A stretch of 36,984 bases of DNA from Campylobacter portucalensis. GTDB lineage: Bacteria; Campylobacterota; Campylobacteria; Campylobacterales; Campylobacteraceae. The notes under the pieces are model-generated. The model made no database searches. It was not told where the DNA came from and was given only the letters and a program-made list of their open reading frames with translations. Location: positions 1 through 36,984 of the forward strand of contig NZ_VWSJ01000019.1 in NCBI RefSeq assembly GCF_009690845.1. Direction: 5' to 3'. The translations under genes were made by a program, and so were the position numbers. Shown here in pieces: positions 1-9,384 of this stretch. Numbering within the stretch: position 1 is the first letter of the stretch; each line of letters opens with the position of its first letter.

Positions 1-359
1 TTTATAGGTTTGTAGTAACGGCATACGCTAAATTTTAATTATAGTAAAATTTTAGATATGGAGCTTGGTAAATTTTGAGAATTTGTAGAGATTTCAAAAG
101 AGATTTTAAAGACTAGGAGTTTTTGAGGTATTTTCTTATGCGTTCGCCAAAGATAGAATTTAAAACCACAAAAAACGGCAGTAATTGGCATAGCTAGAAA
201 TAATCCAAAAAAAGATGATTAAAGAAACTATAATGTTTCCAAAACTAAAGTCAAACATAGTAATGTAATGCATGTCAATAAAATAGATCCGTTATCACTG
301 GTAATAAATCTTATAAATTCTTTTTTATAACTAGCATTATATCATTAAAAGAATAAATT

Positions 360-1350
360 ATGGCAAATACAGATTTTGGTATTTTAATAGGACTTAGCAA
401 AATAAAGGCTTGCAAAAACTATTTTAAAAACTACAAAAATCTACAAAATGTAGGAGATAGCGTAAAGCATCTTAACAAAGTTTTAGCAAAAATAAAACTA
501 AATAATATAAAAGCCCTAAAAATTACAGAACAAATAGACGCTTTAAAATCACAAATTATAGAAAAAGCCATTGGTGTAAGTTTTTAGTTCCTATAAAACT
601 TGCTATAGATTTTGAAAGCTCAATGGTTGATGCCAAAAAATATATTAATTTTGAAAGTGAAGAGTAGTTTAAAAAATGGCAGAAGATATAAAAGCTTATC
701 AGCCCAGCTATTACTGCAAGTGGCAAACAACAAGGATTAAAATTATGGAATAATACTAAGCTAGTAAGTAAATTTGGTGTTGCTTTTGATATGAGTGAGT
801 GTGATCCTCTTATGTGATGAATAGCTCTAAACTAAGCGTAGCTAAACTTAAAAAACTCGGCAATAAAATGAACTTTTAGATGATAAAATATCAATGGTAA
901 AATCAAATTCTATTTAATATCTTAAATATAACCTCTTCAAATGCCAATATTTTAGGGCTTAGTGCAGATGGAATGGGCATATAATGTTATCTATTAGTAA
1001 AGCTCCTAAAGTAGCATCAACTATACTAAATTTAATGTTTAATAAATTAGCAAATTTAGATGAACAAGATACTAAATTTCATAAAGCTTTAGAAACAATA
1101 GGGATAGGTGCCTCTTATTTAAAAATCACTCTTAAAAAAGATGTAAATTTAGCTGTGCAAGAGTTTTAAACGCCATTTCAAAACTTGATTAATGATAGTA
1201 AAATAAGTAGTTTTGACTGATGTTTGGGTGTGAGTTTAGCGATGATATAAGAGTATTGTCTGCAAATTCATATATTTTAAATAAGTCTTTTGATAAGTGG
1301 TAGCCTTAATGAAGCACTAAATTTAAAGCTAAAGGCGGATTTGAGAGATT
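360..1350 (+). pseudogene. Relic of a larger protein gene, function unknown
   Basis: Two short open stretches (360-587, 75 codons; 984-1169, 61 codons) and readable peptide fragments between and after them lie on the same strand in different frames, separated by stops and shifts. Fragments such as SGKQQGLKLWNN and KFGVAFDM look like real protein and not random AT-rich translation. The first stretch is lysine-rich and predicted helical. I do not recognise a family. The strand, composition and style of decay resemble the RTX relics at 9385-13746, so an N-terminal part of a similar secreted protein is possible but unproven. The individual ORFs should not be taken as working small genes. Confidence 0.45.
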
Positions 1351-2415
1351 GAAAATTTTTACCTAAAATCATATTATAAATCCATCTCTTATTTTCAAAA
1401 ACTATTAAAAAATCTCAATAAACAAATTAAACTAAGCTTATTTACTAATTCTAATATTAAAAATCTATCTTTTCAAGTAGTTTTCAAAGTATTTTTATAT
1501 AAAATTATGTTTAGATTTTTAAGCTTTTAGTTAGAGCTGTTTATTTCATAAATACCCTCTTTTGCATTATGGATAATTTTTAATCTTTTACTTCATCCAA
1601 ATGCTTAAGTTATTATTGTTTTCATAAATTTAAAATCATTAAATTACTATTAGCGTCTATAAATTCAAATAATTACATCCAAATAATTTATATTTATAAA
1701 ATTATCATCCACTTTAAATAAAATTTTTTGTTATTCAATAGCGACAAATACATAAAATTTAGCCTAAAATTAATATTTGAAAGCTTAGATAATATCAATA
1801 TAAAAGCTATTTTTAGAATTTAGTTTGCCCTATAGATTTAATTTATAAATTTTTTAAAAAAGCAAATTATTGTATTGTCTGCACTATATGTTTCCATAAA
1901 AAGTCTTTAAAATATCATTTATATACCTTCTTTGTATAATTTCAATAAAAATTGAATTGCATAATTTAAATCAATATTTATAGAATAAGTGAATTAAAAA
2001 TCTATTTTATTCTAACTTGTGTTAACTTTGATGGTTAAATTTTGATCTATTTTAATTAAATTTAAAATATCTTAACTCTTCTTTTTGTCGATGTAATTTT
2101 TAAATAAAATTCAGAATTTATTTTTTTTAAAAAGGAGGTGAATTTTTAAATTTAAAAGCAGTTAAAACTATACTTTTTTGTTTATCAAATCAACCATAAA
2201 ATCACTAAATTTTATATTTAAACTGGTCATATCTATCACAAATGTTTAAGATTTGATTTCTCTCCTTACTCTATAAACTGTTTTATTTATTTCCTTTCTT
2301 ATAAAGTAAGCTTTATAGCAATATCAAAAAGCATTTATAGGCTTTATTATTTTATCTATAAATTTTATTTATTTTAGTCTCTCATATTTTTCAAAACGTA
2401 AAACTAGCTTTGTAA
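1351..2415. other. AT-rich stretch without a recognisable gene
   Basis: This kilobase is very rich in A and T, with stops in all frames at short intervals. I see no gene, RNA or repeat that I can support. On the minus strand near 2373-2435 a short readable peptide begins MIQDKITKLVLRFEKYERL and then stops. It could be the last trace of a decayed gene but is too short to classify. Confidence 0.5.
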
Positions 2416-2661
2416 TTTTATCTTGAATCATTTTTTATCGTTAGCCTTCTACTTTTATCGCTTGGATTTCCTGAGGGCTACCTAAGATATAAAAAGGTGG
2501 CCTATCTTTTTAACGCCCTATTTTCAAGGTTTCTTATAGGATTACTTCTTTTTTATACTCTGTTTTTTAGGCATCTCTGTGGGTTATCTTTATTACTAGA
2601 TTTTGTTGTTTTGTGTTATATCAGTTTAGATTTTAAAGTTTGCTTAAATCTCTATATTTAG
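2416..2661 (+). other. 82-codon hydrophobic open frame without an ATG, possible membrane-protein relic
   Basis: The frame is open from the stop at 2413-2415 to TAG at 2659-2661 and encodes a strongly hydrophobic peptide (for example LSRFLIGLLLFYTLFF, where L/F-rich segments could form two or three membrane helices). There is no ATG and no convincing ribosome binding site. It may be a fragment of a lost membrane protein. The opposite strand also shows short protein-like stretches interrupted by stops, so this frame may instead be the shadow of a decayed minus-strand gene. Confidence 0.2.
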
Positions 2662-2700
2662 GTGGTTTATTAAATAATTTTAGATTGCATAAAAGGGTTA

Positions 2701-2776
2701 TGGTGGCCCTGATTGGACTTGAACCAACGACCACCACCATGTCAAGGTGGTGCTCTACCAACTGAGCTACAGGACC
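2701..2776 (-). tRNA. tRNA-Val (anticodon GAC)
   Basis: Read on the minus strand this is a complete 76-nt cloverleaf. The acceptor GGTCCTG pairs with CAGGGCC (one G-T wobble), followed by discriminator A and an encoded CCA. The anticodon stem is CCACC/GGTGG with loop TTGACAT, giving anticodon GAC for valine. The T loop GTTCAAGTC is normal. A TATAAT box lies just upstream at 2789-2794. Confidence 0.96.
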
Positions 2777-2788
2777 TTTTAGAGCAGG

Positions 2789-2794
2789 ATTATA
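2789..2794 (-). promoter_or_regulatory. -10 box of the tRNA-Val gene
   Basis: TATAAT on the minus strand, preceded by TTTG and ending 12 nt before the first base of the tRNA. This spacing is about right for initiation close to the mature 5' end. Confidence 0.6.
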
Positions 2795-2805
2795 ACAAAT
2801 TAAAT

Positions 2806-2835
2806 GATAAATTTAGCTTAAAAACTAAATTTATC
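2806..2835 (-). terminator. Probable terminator of nhaA
   Basis: An 11-bp perfect stem (GATAAATTTAG with CTAAATTTATC) and an 8-nt loop lie 13 nt beyond the nhaA stop. In the minus direction the stem is followed by ATTTAATTTGT, a moderately U-rich run. The stem is AT-rich, so strength is uncertain. Confidence 0.5.
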
Positions 2836-2848
2836 TAAAATTTAATCA

Positions 2849-4048
2849 TTATTTTTTCAATGTTTTATCAGGATTATTTCCAAAAATTTTAGCCACAAAA
2901 TAACCAACAAACCCAGAAACTAACGAGCCTGCAAGTATCGCAAGCCTATCTGTGCCATGAAATTTATCTGGAAATTCATAATAAGCTAAATTATCCACAA
3001 ATAAACTCATCGTAAAACCTATACCGCAAATTATAGCAATAGCATAAAGCTGTTTCCAATTAGATTTTTCAGGCAAATAAGCATAGCCTAATTTTATGAT
3101 TAAAAAACTAAACAAAAACACTCCTATTTGCTTTCCTAAAAATAGTCCTAAAAATATACCAATAGGAACACTTCCAAATAGATGCGAAGCGTCTAATCCA
3201 TGTAAATTTACGCCCGCATTTGTAAAGGCAAATAAAGGTAAAATTATAAAATTTACAGGAATTGATAGTTTATGGAGTATATCTTTTAACATCGAATTTC
3301 CGTTTTTGTTATAAAGCGGTATAGCAAATCCAGCCATAACTCCAGCAATTGTAGCATGAACTCCGGAATTTAGCACAAAAAACCATAGTAAAATACTTAA
3401 TATTATATATGGTAATTTTTTACTAACATCAAATTTAGCCAAAATAAGCATCAAAGCAAAAACAGCAAAAGCCAATAATAAAAATATATATTGCAATTGT
3501 GTAGAATAAAAAAGTGCAATTATCAAAATAGCACACAAATCATCCATAATAGCTAAAGTTAAGACAAAAATTTTTAGACTAGTTGGAACTCTTTTTCCAA
3601 GCAAAGCCAAAACCCCAACAGCAAACGCTATATCTGTAGCAGTTGGTATAGCCCAACCTTTCATAGCATAACTATCTCCAAAATTTATAATTGCAAAAAT
3701 AATAGCAGGAAAAATAACGCCACCAATTGCAGCAAAAGTAGGCAAAAGAACTTGCGAAAAATGCTTTAATTGCCCCTCTTTCATCTCGGCTTTTAATTCA
3801 AGTCCTATACTAAAAAAGAAAATTGCCATCAAGGCATCATTTATCCAAAAATGCAAGCTTCCATCTACTTTTATATTCAAAGTTTCATTTGTATATGGTA
3901 AAATTTTAAAATGCAAAAACCACTCATAAAATTTATCCAGCCCTGGTAAATTTACAAAAACTAAAGCTAAAAATGCTGAAAATAAGAGCAATATCCCACT
4001 ACTACTTTCTGAAGAAAATATCTTTTTTATAAATTTATTCACACTCAT
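2849..4048 (-). CDS. nhaA: Na+/H+ antiporter NhaA
   Basis: The protein (399 aa, normal family length) is an inner-membrane antiporter that exports Na+ in exchange for H+ and supports sodium and pH homeostasis. It is hydrophobic throughout with about a dozen predicted helices. The NhaA ion-binding pair is visible as AIMDD (D169, D170), and the conserved IPTATDIAFAVG segment (about 134-145) carries the further conserved Asp139. The C-terminal part has the typical LPLFAFTNAGV segment. The AAAGG ribosome binding site touches the annotated ATG directly; a GTG two codons further in has better spacing and may be the real start, changing only the first two residues. The gene stands alone between the tRNA and hemJ, with its own terminator. 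Confidence 0.95.
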   Translation of the reverse strand: MSVNKFIKKIFSSESSSGILLLFSAFLALVFVNLPGLDKFYEWFLHFKILPYTNETLNIKVDGSLHFWINDALMAIFFFSIGLELKAEMKEGQLKHFSQVLLPTFAAIGGVIFPAIIFAIINFGDSYAMKGWAIPTATDIAFAVGVLALLGKRVPTSLKIFVLTLAIMDDLCAILIIALFYSTQLQYIFLLLAFAVFALMLILAKFDVSKKLPYIILSILLWFFVLNSGVHATIAGVMAGFAIPLYNKNGNSMLKDILHKLSIPVNFIILPLFAFTNAGVNLHGLDASHLFGSVPIGIFLGLFLGKQIGVFLFSFLIIKLGYAYLPEKSNWKQLYAIAIICGIGFTMSLFVDNLAYYEFPDKFHGTDRLAILAGSLVSGFVGYFVAKIFGNNPDKTLKK

Positions 4049-4129
4049 CCTTTCTGTTTTAAAATTATTTTAGTGTATTAAAGCTAAATTTAAAAGAAAT
4101 TTTGGCTCTAAATTTAAATTTTACCCATA

Positions 4130-4579
4130 TTATGCATATGGCTTAACAAGCATCGCCCACAAAATCACAAACATTATAATGGTAGGTATTTCATTATATG
4201 CTCTAAAAAATTTACCACTTAATCTACAGGCATCATTTTTAAATTTTACCAAAAAATAATACATACTAAAATGATATATACTCATTAAAACAACGCACAA
4301 AAGCTTTATGTGAAAATATCCTGTTTTCATCAAATCTGGTTTATAAAAAACTATAATCAAAATAGCACTAATATAAGTAATAATCATAGCAATCCAACCT
4401 ATACCATGAAATAGCATCTTTTCTTGTTTTTTTATAACTCTAATAAAATCTTTGTTTTCTAAATTTTCAGAATGATAAACGTAAAGCCTTGGTTGATAAA
4501 AAAGCACCGCCATCCACGAAATAAAAGCAGCAAAATGCCAAAATTTAAGCCATTCATAACCAATCATTGAAACTTCCAT
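4130..4579 (-). CDS. hemJ: HemJ-type protoporphyrinogen IX oxidase (UPF0093 membrane protein)
   Basis: The 149-aa integral membrane protein has about four helices and matches HemJ, which oxidises protoporphyrinogen IX to protoporphyrin IX late in heme synthesis. Visible family features are the first-helix histidine (H15 in LKFWHFAAFISW), the segment LFYQPRLYVYH right after it, and a second conserved block HIKLLCVV-LMSIYH. The start at 4579 is supported by GGAG seven bases upstream, inside the end of the preceding TM2 gene; the stop of that gene lies 3 nt before this ATG, so translation is probably coupled. It is the last gene of the glmM-lspA-TM2-hemJ operon. C. jejuni also keeps a membrane protein of this type after lspA. 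The family assignment is firm; the enzymatic role comes from studied homologues. Confidence 0.87.
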   Translation of the reverse strand: MEVSMIGYEWLKFWHFAAFISWMAVLFYQPRLYVYHSENLENKDFIRVIKKQEKMLFHGIGWIAMIITYISAILIIVFYKPDLMKTGYFHIKLLCVVLMSIYHFSMYYFLVKFKNDACRLSGKFFRAYNEIPTIIMFVILWAMLVKPYA

Positions 4580-4582
4580 AAA

Positions 4583-4954
4583 TTAACTCCTCATTATAAT
4601 ATCTTTTCTAGCTTCATACTCGCTTTTGCTAATAGCGCCTTTTTGATACAACTCATACAACGCTTCTATATTTTTTATTTTATTGTTTTGTGAAATTTCA
4701 GATTCTATTTTTTGCTCAAAATTTACACTATCAATAATATTTGAAGTCAAAAATATATCAGCCAGCCACCACAAAACCCAAACAAACAAAAAAGCCCAGC
4801 CTATCCAGATAAGAACGGTTATTTGACCAAGCCAAAAAAGTGCCATCTGACATAATCCGCTAAATATTTTACCACAATAGATTCTATGCAAACCACCTCC
4901 AATAGGAAAGCTTATAATAAGCAAAATATAAGCTATAAATACATTTCTTTTCAC
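4583..4954 (-). CDS. TM2-domain membrane protein with C-terminal SHOCT-like helix
   Basis: The 123-aa protein has an N-terminal TM2 domain (about 1-70): two membrane helices around a GGGLHRIYCGK-type turn, the family hallmark, followed by a charged linker and a short C-terminal SHOCT-like motif (ALYELYQKGAISKSEYEARK, about 99-118). SHOCT motifs are thought to mediate oligomerisation, and TM2 proteins have no fixed molecular function. The start is GTG: AAAGGAG lies six bases upstream, and the GTGA overlaps the lspA stop by 4 nt, so the two are translationally coupled. Its place between lspA and hemJ may only reflect shared transcription. Confidence 0.85.
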   Translation of the reverse strand: MKRNVFIAYILLIISFPIGGGLHRIYCGKIFSGLCQMALFWLGQITVLIWIGWAFLFVWVLWWLADIFLTSNIIDSVNFEQKIESEISQNNKIKNIEALYELYQKGAISKSEYEARKDIIMRS

Positions 4955-5403
4955 GCTTTTCTCCTTTTAAATTTTAAAAAAATTTGTGTAAAAATAATAC
5001 AAACTGCCAAATTTATCATAACATCAGCAAAATTAAAAATAGCAAATTCAAACCATTTATGCCAAAAAACATAATCAACAACTCCTCCACGGATAAATCT
5101 ATCAACTAAATTTGAAACTCCACCGCCAAAAATCAAGCCAAAGGCAACAGTGTGATTTTTAAAAAGATCTTTTTCATATAAAAGATATGTAAATAAAGCT
5201 AATATTAAAAGTATTTGTAAAATTTTAAGCCACTCGCCCAAAAAAGCAAACATTGAAAATGCCACGCCTCTATTAAAAGTTAAAATTAATGAAAAGAATT
5301 CGCCATCATATCTAAAACCTTTCAAAAATAGCAACTTTATTAATTGATCTATTATTAATACGAAAAAAAATATTGTGCTAAATTTAAATAATTTTCTACT
5401 CAT
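4951..5403 (-). CDS. lspA: Lipoprotein signal peptidase LspA
   Basis: LspA (signal peptidase II) cleaves the signal peptide of diacylglyceryl-modified prolipoproteins in the inner membrane. The 150-aa protein has four predicted helices and both catalytic aspartates in their motifs: D101 in [11 protein letters not shown] and D127 in FNFADVMIN. The conserved N-terminal DQLIK (about 19-23) and the segment NRGVAFS (44-50) are present. It overlaps the end of glmM by 8 nt (ATGAGTAG shared) and the next gene by 4 nt, so it is made from a tightly coupled operon. Confidence 0.96.
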   Translation of the reverse strand: MSRKLFKFSTIFFFVLIIDQLIKLLFLKGFRYDGEFFSLILTFNRGVAFSMFAFLGEWLKILQILLILALFTYLLYEKDLFKNHTVAFGLIFGGGVSNLVDRFIRGGVVDYVFWHKWFEFAIFNFADVMINLAVCIIFTQIFLKFKRRKA

Positions 5404-6736
5404 TTAAAGCTTTGCTAAAAAATTTTTCTACTTCAATTATTTTTTGTTGAAGCTTATTTTTATCTTTGCCCTCAAGCAAGAGCCTAATAACTTTTTCAGT
5501 GCCTGAATATCTAAAAAGAGTTCTGATGCCATCATTTTCAAGATCATCAACAAGCTCTTTTAAGCCTGGGAGTTTTAATAAATCCTTTTTTTGTGAAATT
5601 TTGAGATTTTTTAAAATTTGCGGATACAACTTAAATTCTTCACAAAGCTCACTAGCTCTTTTTTTGCTAGCCAAAATGCAAGCACTAAATTGCAAAGCAC
5701 TAGTTATACCATCTCCTGTTTTGGCATAATCGCTAAAAATTATATGTCCGCTTTGCTCTCCTCCAAAATTTATGCCATTATCTTTCATCATCTCAAGCAC
5801 AAATTTATCTCCAACATCACTTCTTAAAAGCGATATTCCCTCTTTTTTTAACATATCTTCAAGACCTTTGCTACTCATAGATGTTGCTACTATTTGATTT
5901 TTAGAAAGTATGTTTTGTTGTTTTAAATATATAGCCAAAATTCCAAGCAAAGCATCACCATTTACAACCTTACCTTTTTCATCTACAACAACTAATCTAT
6001 CAGCATCCCCATCAAAAGCAAAACCAACATCAGCCCTAAATTTCCTAACCTCGCTCGCTAAATTTTCAGGATGCATTGCACCGCAATTTTCATTTATATT
6101 TTTACCATTTGGCTTATCGTTGATAACAAAAACTTCGGCTCCAAGCTCTTTAAAGATGGTTGGTGCTACCTTATAGCTTGCCCCATTTGCAACGTCTAAA
6201 ACAACTCTTAGAGATCTTAAATTTTGATCTTTTGGAAAAGAATTTTTGATATGAACTATATATCTTCCTATCACATCATCAACTCTTTTAGCCGCTCCGA
6301 TATCCATACAAACTTTTTTAAAATTTGACATTAAATTTTCATCATTTAAAATTTGCTCTATCTTTTTTTCTTCTTCTTTTTCTAACTTAAAACCACGGCT
6401 ATCAAAAAATTTAATTCCATTATCATAATAAGGGTTATGAGAAGCACTTATCATAATACCAGCATCACATCTCATATCTTCTGTTAAAAACGCAATAGCT
6501 GGAGTTGGCATAGGACCTATTTGGCGAACGTTGTAGCCAATTGATGTAAGCCCTGCTACAATAGCTGTTTCTATCATATATCCACTTCTTCTAGTATCTT
6601 TTCCTACTAATATCATATTTGTTTGTGAATTTTTTCTAAAATAAATTCCAGCAGCTATTGCTATTTTCATAGCAAGCTCAGGACTTAACTCACTACCAGC
6701 CAAACCTCTAACGCCATCTGTTCCAAAATATTGCAT
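5396..6736 (-). CDS. glmM: Phosphoglucosamine mutase GlmM
   Basis: GlmM interconverts glucosamine-6-phosphate and glucosamine-1-phosphate on the way to UDP-GlcNAc for peptidoglycan and lipooligosaccharide. The 446-aa protein is of normal length. The phosphoserine loop ISASHNP places catalytic Ser at 99, the metal-binding loop DGDADR is at 242-247, the sugar-binding loop GGEQSGH is near 329, and the C-terminal phosphate-binding RYSGTE is near 411. It is the first gene of a minus-strand operon with lspA, the TM2 gene and hemJ, and is divergent from rpsT. A TAGAAT -10 candidate lies at 6770-6775. Confidence 0.97.
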   Translation of the reverse strand: MQYFGTDGVRGLAGSELSPELAMKIAIAAGIYFRKNSQTNMILVGKDTRRSGYMIETAIVAGLTSIGYNVRQIGPMPTPAIAFLTEDMRCDAGIMISASHNPYYDNGIKFFDSRGFKLEKEEEKKIEQILNDENLMSNFKKVCMDIGAAKRVDDVIGRYIVHIKNSFPKDQNLRSLRVVLDVANGASYKVAPTIFKELGAEVFVINDKPNGKNINENCGAMHPENLASEVRKFRADVGFAFDGDADRLVVVDEKGKVVNGDALLGILAIYLKQQNILSKNQIVATSMSSKGLEDMLKKEGISLLRSDVGDKFVLEMMKDNGINFGGEQSGHIIFSDYAKTGDGITSALQFSACILASKKRASELCEEFKLYPQILKNLKISQKKDLLKLPGLKELVDDLENDGIRTLFRYSGTEKVIRLLLEGKDKNKLQQKIIEVEKFFSKALNE

Positions 6737-6769
6737 AAATTTCCCTTATAAAAATTTAAAATCTCAAAA

Positions 6770-6775
6770 ATTCTA
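6770..6775 (-). promoter_or_regulatory. Candidate -10 box of the glmM operon
   Basis: TAGAAT on the minus strand, preceded by TATGA and located 33 nt upstream of the glmM ATG. No clear -35 is seen, which is common for vegetative promoters in this group. Confidence 0.4.
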
Positions 6776-6857
6776 TCATATTTTAGCAAATAAAAACATA
6801 AATTTAATGTTATTTTTAAATTTTACTTAAATTCAGAATAAATTAAAGAATTTTTTG

Positions 6858-6863
6858 TATAAT
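6858..6863 (+). promoter_or_regulatory. -10 box of rpsT-prfA
   Basis: TATAAT preceded by a T-run and a G (TTTTTTG), 40 nt upstream of the rpsT start. This is the usual Campylobacter-type vegetative promoter pattern. AAAAGGTG upstream of the ATG is the ribosome binding site. Confidence 0.65.
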
Positions 6864-6903
6864 TCATCTCTTAATTATTATTAAAATTTTAAAAGGTGTA
6901 AAA

Positions 6904-7176
6904 ATGGCAAATCATAAATCTGCTGCAAAAAGAGCAAGACAAACCATAAAAAGAACAGAAAGAAATAGATTTTACCGAACTAGACTTAAAAACATATCAA
7001 AATCGGTAAGAGAAGCTGTTGAAGCAAATGACAAAGAAGCCGCAAATAGTGCTTTTAGGGTAGCAAATAAAAGCATTCATAGTTTTGTGAGCAGAGGTTT
7101 TATAAAAAAACAAACAGCTTCAAGACGAGTTAGCAGGCTTGCAAAGCTAGTAAATTCATTAGATAAAGCTGAATAA
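6904..7176 (+). CDS. rpsT: 30S ribosomal protein S20
   Basis: S20 is a primary 16S rRNA-binding protein of the small subunit. The 90-aa, strongly basic, helical sequence starts [13 protein letters not shown] and contains the typical [13 protein letters not shown] region and the basic C-terminal SRRVSRLAK. The length is normal. It is followed after 4 nt by prfA, an arrangement also known from C. jejuni, so ribosome assembly and termination genes share a transcript. Confidence 0.98.
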   Translation: MANHKSAAKRARQTIKRTERNRFYRTRLKNISKSVREAVEANDKEAANSAFRVANKSIHSFVSRGFIKKQTASRRVSRLAKLVNSLDKAE

Positions 7177-7180
7177 ACTT

Positions 7181-8242
7181 ATGCTTGCTGATAAATTAAA
7201 ACCATTTGTGAAACGATATGAAGAAATTTCTCAGCTGCTCACAAATTCAGAAATTATCAGCGACATAGCTCAAATGACTGCACTTTCAAAAGAGCAAAGC
7301 TCGATAGAAGAAATTTATTATGCTTCGAAAAAATATATCGATACCTTAAAAAGCATAGAAGAAAATAAAATTCTATTAGAAGATTTGGAACTTGGAGATT
7401 TAGCAAAAGATGAATTAAAAGAGCTAGAGAGTGCAAAAATTTCACTTGAAGATGAGATTAAAATTCTATTAATTCCAAAAGATCCAAATGATGAAAAAAA
7501 TATATTTTTAGAGCTTCGTGCAGGAACTGGTGGCGATGAAGCTGCTCTTTTTGTGGGCGATTTGACTGGGTCTTATTTAAGATACGCAGAAAATCGTGGA
7601 TACAAAACAGAAATTGTTAGTAGTAGTGAAGGAAGTGCAGGCGGATTTAAAGAAATTATTTTACTCATAAAAGGAAAAGGGGCTTATTCCAGACTTAAAT
7701 TTGAAGGCGGAACACATAGAGTCCAAAGAGTTCCTGCTACAGAAAGTCAAGGCAGAGTTCACACCTCTGCAATTACAGTTGCAGTTATGCCCGAAGCTGA
7801 AGATTGCGATATAGAAATAAATACAAACGATCTAAAAATAGACGTTATGAGAAGCTCTGGGCATGGTGGTCAAAGCGTAAATACAACAGATAGTGCCGTG
7901 CGAGTAACTCACATACCAACAGGGCTTGTAGTAGTAAATCAAGACGGAAAAAGCCAACACAAAAACAAAGATGCAGCAATCAAGGTATTAAAAGCAAGAC
8001 TTTATGAGATGCAAGAAAACGAACGTTTAGAAAAAGAAAGAGCCCAAAGAAAAGATCAAGTTGGAACTGGTGATAGAAGCGGTAGAATTAGAACGTATAA
8101 TTATCCACAAAATAGAATTTCAGATCATCGCATAAATTTAACACTTCACAGACTTGATGCGATTATGACTGGAGGGCTTTTTGATGAAATCATCGATCCA
8201 CTAATTGCACATCATCAAGCACAAGCCTTAAAAGAAGAGTAA
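7181..8242 (+). CDS. prfA: Peptide chain release factor 1
   Basis: RF1 recognises UAA and UAG in the ribosomal A site and triggers peptidyl-tRNA hydrolysis. The 353-aa protein has the catalytic GGQ at 229-231 within the block [17 protein letters not shown], and the PAT codon-recognition tripeptide (185-187, in RVPATESQ) that separates RF1 from RF2. The N-terminal helical domain and the C-terminal QNRISDHR block are present. It starts 4 nt after rpsT and is probably cotranscribed with it. Confidence 0.97.
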   Translation: MLADKLKPFVKRYEEISQLLTNSEIISDIAQMTALSKEQSSIEEIYYASKKYIDTLKSIEENKILLEDLELGDLAKDELKELESAKISLEDEIKILLIPKDPNDEKNIFLELRAGTGGDEAALFVGDLTGSYLRYAENRGYKTEIVSSSEGSAGGFKEIILLIKGKGAYSRLKFEGGTHRVQRVPATESQGRVHTSAITVAVMPEAEDCDIEINTNDLKIDVMRSSGHGGQSVNTTDSAVRVTHIPTGLVVVNQDGKSQHKNKDAAIKVLKARLYEMQENERLEKERAQRKDQVGTGDRSGRIRTYNYPQNRISDHRINLTLHRLDAIMTGGLFDEIIDPLIAHHQAQALKEE

Positions 8243-8289
8243 AATTTTTTAATAAATCAAAAAAGTTTTTATTTTTAGACTTAACTTGC

Positions 8290-8295
8290 TATAAT
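8290..8295 (+). promoter_or_regulatory. -10 box of the universal stress protein gene
   Basis: TATAAT in the context TTGCTATAATTTT, 23 nt upstream of the ATG. A strong ribosome binding site, AAAGGAG (8307-8313), follows 5 nt before the start. Confidence 0.6.
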
Positions 8296-8318
8296 TTTAA
8301 AAAAGCAAAGGAGTTTTT

Positions 8319-9146
8319 ATGAAAAGTATAGTAATTTGTGTAGATCATAATCCATTGAATGAATCAGTTTGTAAATATGGTTTAAATATGGCTAAAAATT
8401 TAGGCCTAAAAGTTACATTTTTACATGTTATAAACACACCACTTACTGCACCTCATTTCTTAGGTTTAGCTGCTGGCGGACTCGTAGTTAGTGAAAGCAG
8501 TGCAGTTGTTTATGAATTAGAAAATACAAAACCAGATGACGAAGATGTAAAAAATGCAGAGATAATTTTAAAAGATTGTTTAAAATTTGCAGATGAATTT
8601 GAAGTGGAGGCCACTACAGATTTAAAATGTGGAGATATTGTAAATATTTTAATCAATTATGAAAATGCCTATGCCTTTATCGTAACGACAAAAGAAGAAA
8701 GCCAAGAAGTTCAAAATAACATTACAGCACTAATTAGGGAAACAAAAACACCAATTTTATTTGTAAATAAAGAATTTTCTCAAATAAATAGTGTTTTGAT
8801 TGCTTTTGATGGAGGAAATTCTGCTGTTAATGCACTAAATTTTTTAAAAGATAATGAAATTTTTGGTCAAAATTTAGAGTATCACGTCATAAATGTGAAT
8901 AAAGATTGTAAAAAATCAGAAGATATTCTCAATCAAGCAAGAGAAATTTTACACAAAAAAAATGCTAAATTTATTAGTTTAAATGGCGAAGTGGCTGATG
9001 AACTTATAAATTACAGAAGGTCAAATAATCTTGATTTGTATATTATGGGTGGCTTTAGTAAGGGTATTTTTGCTACTTTATTTTTTGGAAGCACTTCAAA
9101 GAATGTCGTGCAAAATGCCTTAGTACCAGTATTTATCGTAACTTAA
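8319..9146 (+). CDS. Tandem-domain universal stress protein
   Basis: This 275-aa cytoplasmic protein has two UspA-like domains. The first (about 1-152) starts with the beta strand SIVICVDHNP and ends TKTPILFVNK. The second (about 158-275) starts NSVLIAFDGGNSA and ends IMGGFSKGIFATLFFGSTSK followed by VVQNALVPVFIV. The last block is the nucleotide-binding region of Usp proteins, but the glycine spacing differs from the textbook G-2x-G-9x-G pattern, so ATP binding is uncertain. Usp proteins support survival under stress by varied and often unknown mechanisms. It has its own promoter and strong ribosome binding site and is followed after 7 nt by the winged-helix gene, so the two may be coexpressed. 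Confidence 0.88.
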   Translation: MKSIVICVDHNPLNESVCKYGLNMAKNLGLKVTFLHVINTPLTAPHFLGLAAGGLVVSESSAVVYELENTKPDDEDVKNAEIILKDCLKFADEFEVEATTDLKCGDIVNILINYENAYAFIVTTKEESQEVQNNITALIRETKTPILFVNKEFSQINSVLIAFDGGNSAVNALNFLKDNEIFGQNLEYHVINVNKDCKKSEDILNQAREILHKKNAKFISLNGEVADELINYRRSNNLDLYIMGGFSKGIFATLFFGSTSKNVVQNALVPVFIVT

Positions 9147-9153
9147 ATTTAAG

Positions 9154-9384
9154 ATGAAAGATGAGATTTTTAAAGCCATTATTGGCGAAAAAAAGTTTGA
9201 AATTTTAGAATTTTTGTTAAAAAATCAAGATAAAAATGGTTTTGTTACATTAAGCATATTAGAAATCTCATCCGCAACAAAAATTAGTCGTCCAACGATT
9301 ATAGCAACGCTTAAATTTTTAGAATCAAAAAAAATCTTAAAAAAACTCAAAAATGGAGTTTATAAATTTTTAGTTTTTAAATGA
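9154..9384 (+). CDS. Small winged-helix DNA-binding protein (RepL-like fold)
   Basis: The 76-aa product folds as a predicted winged helix: TLSILEISSATKISRPTIIA is a helix-turn-helix, followed by a helix (TLKFLESKKI) and a beta wing (LKKLKNGVYKFLVF). The layout is like RepL-type replication or regulatory domains and like MarR/ArsR-type regulators, but the protein is only the DNA-binding part. It probably acts as a transcription regulator, perhaps of the adjacent stress protein gene. The ribosome binding site is weak. Its last codons abut the truncated RTX relic directly (relic frame is readable from 9383), so this gene marks the edge of the accessory island, and its C-terminus may have been set by the rearrangement. 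Confidence 0.7.
   Translation: MKDEIFKAIIGEKKFEILEFLLKNQDKNGFVTLSILEISSATKISRPTIIATLKFLESKKILKKLKNGVYKFLVFK

Noticed and set aside
5466-6176. Several plus-strand ORFs within glmM
   Set aside because: Antisense shadows of the intact glmM reading frame.
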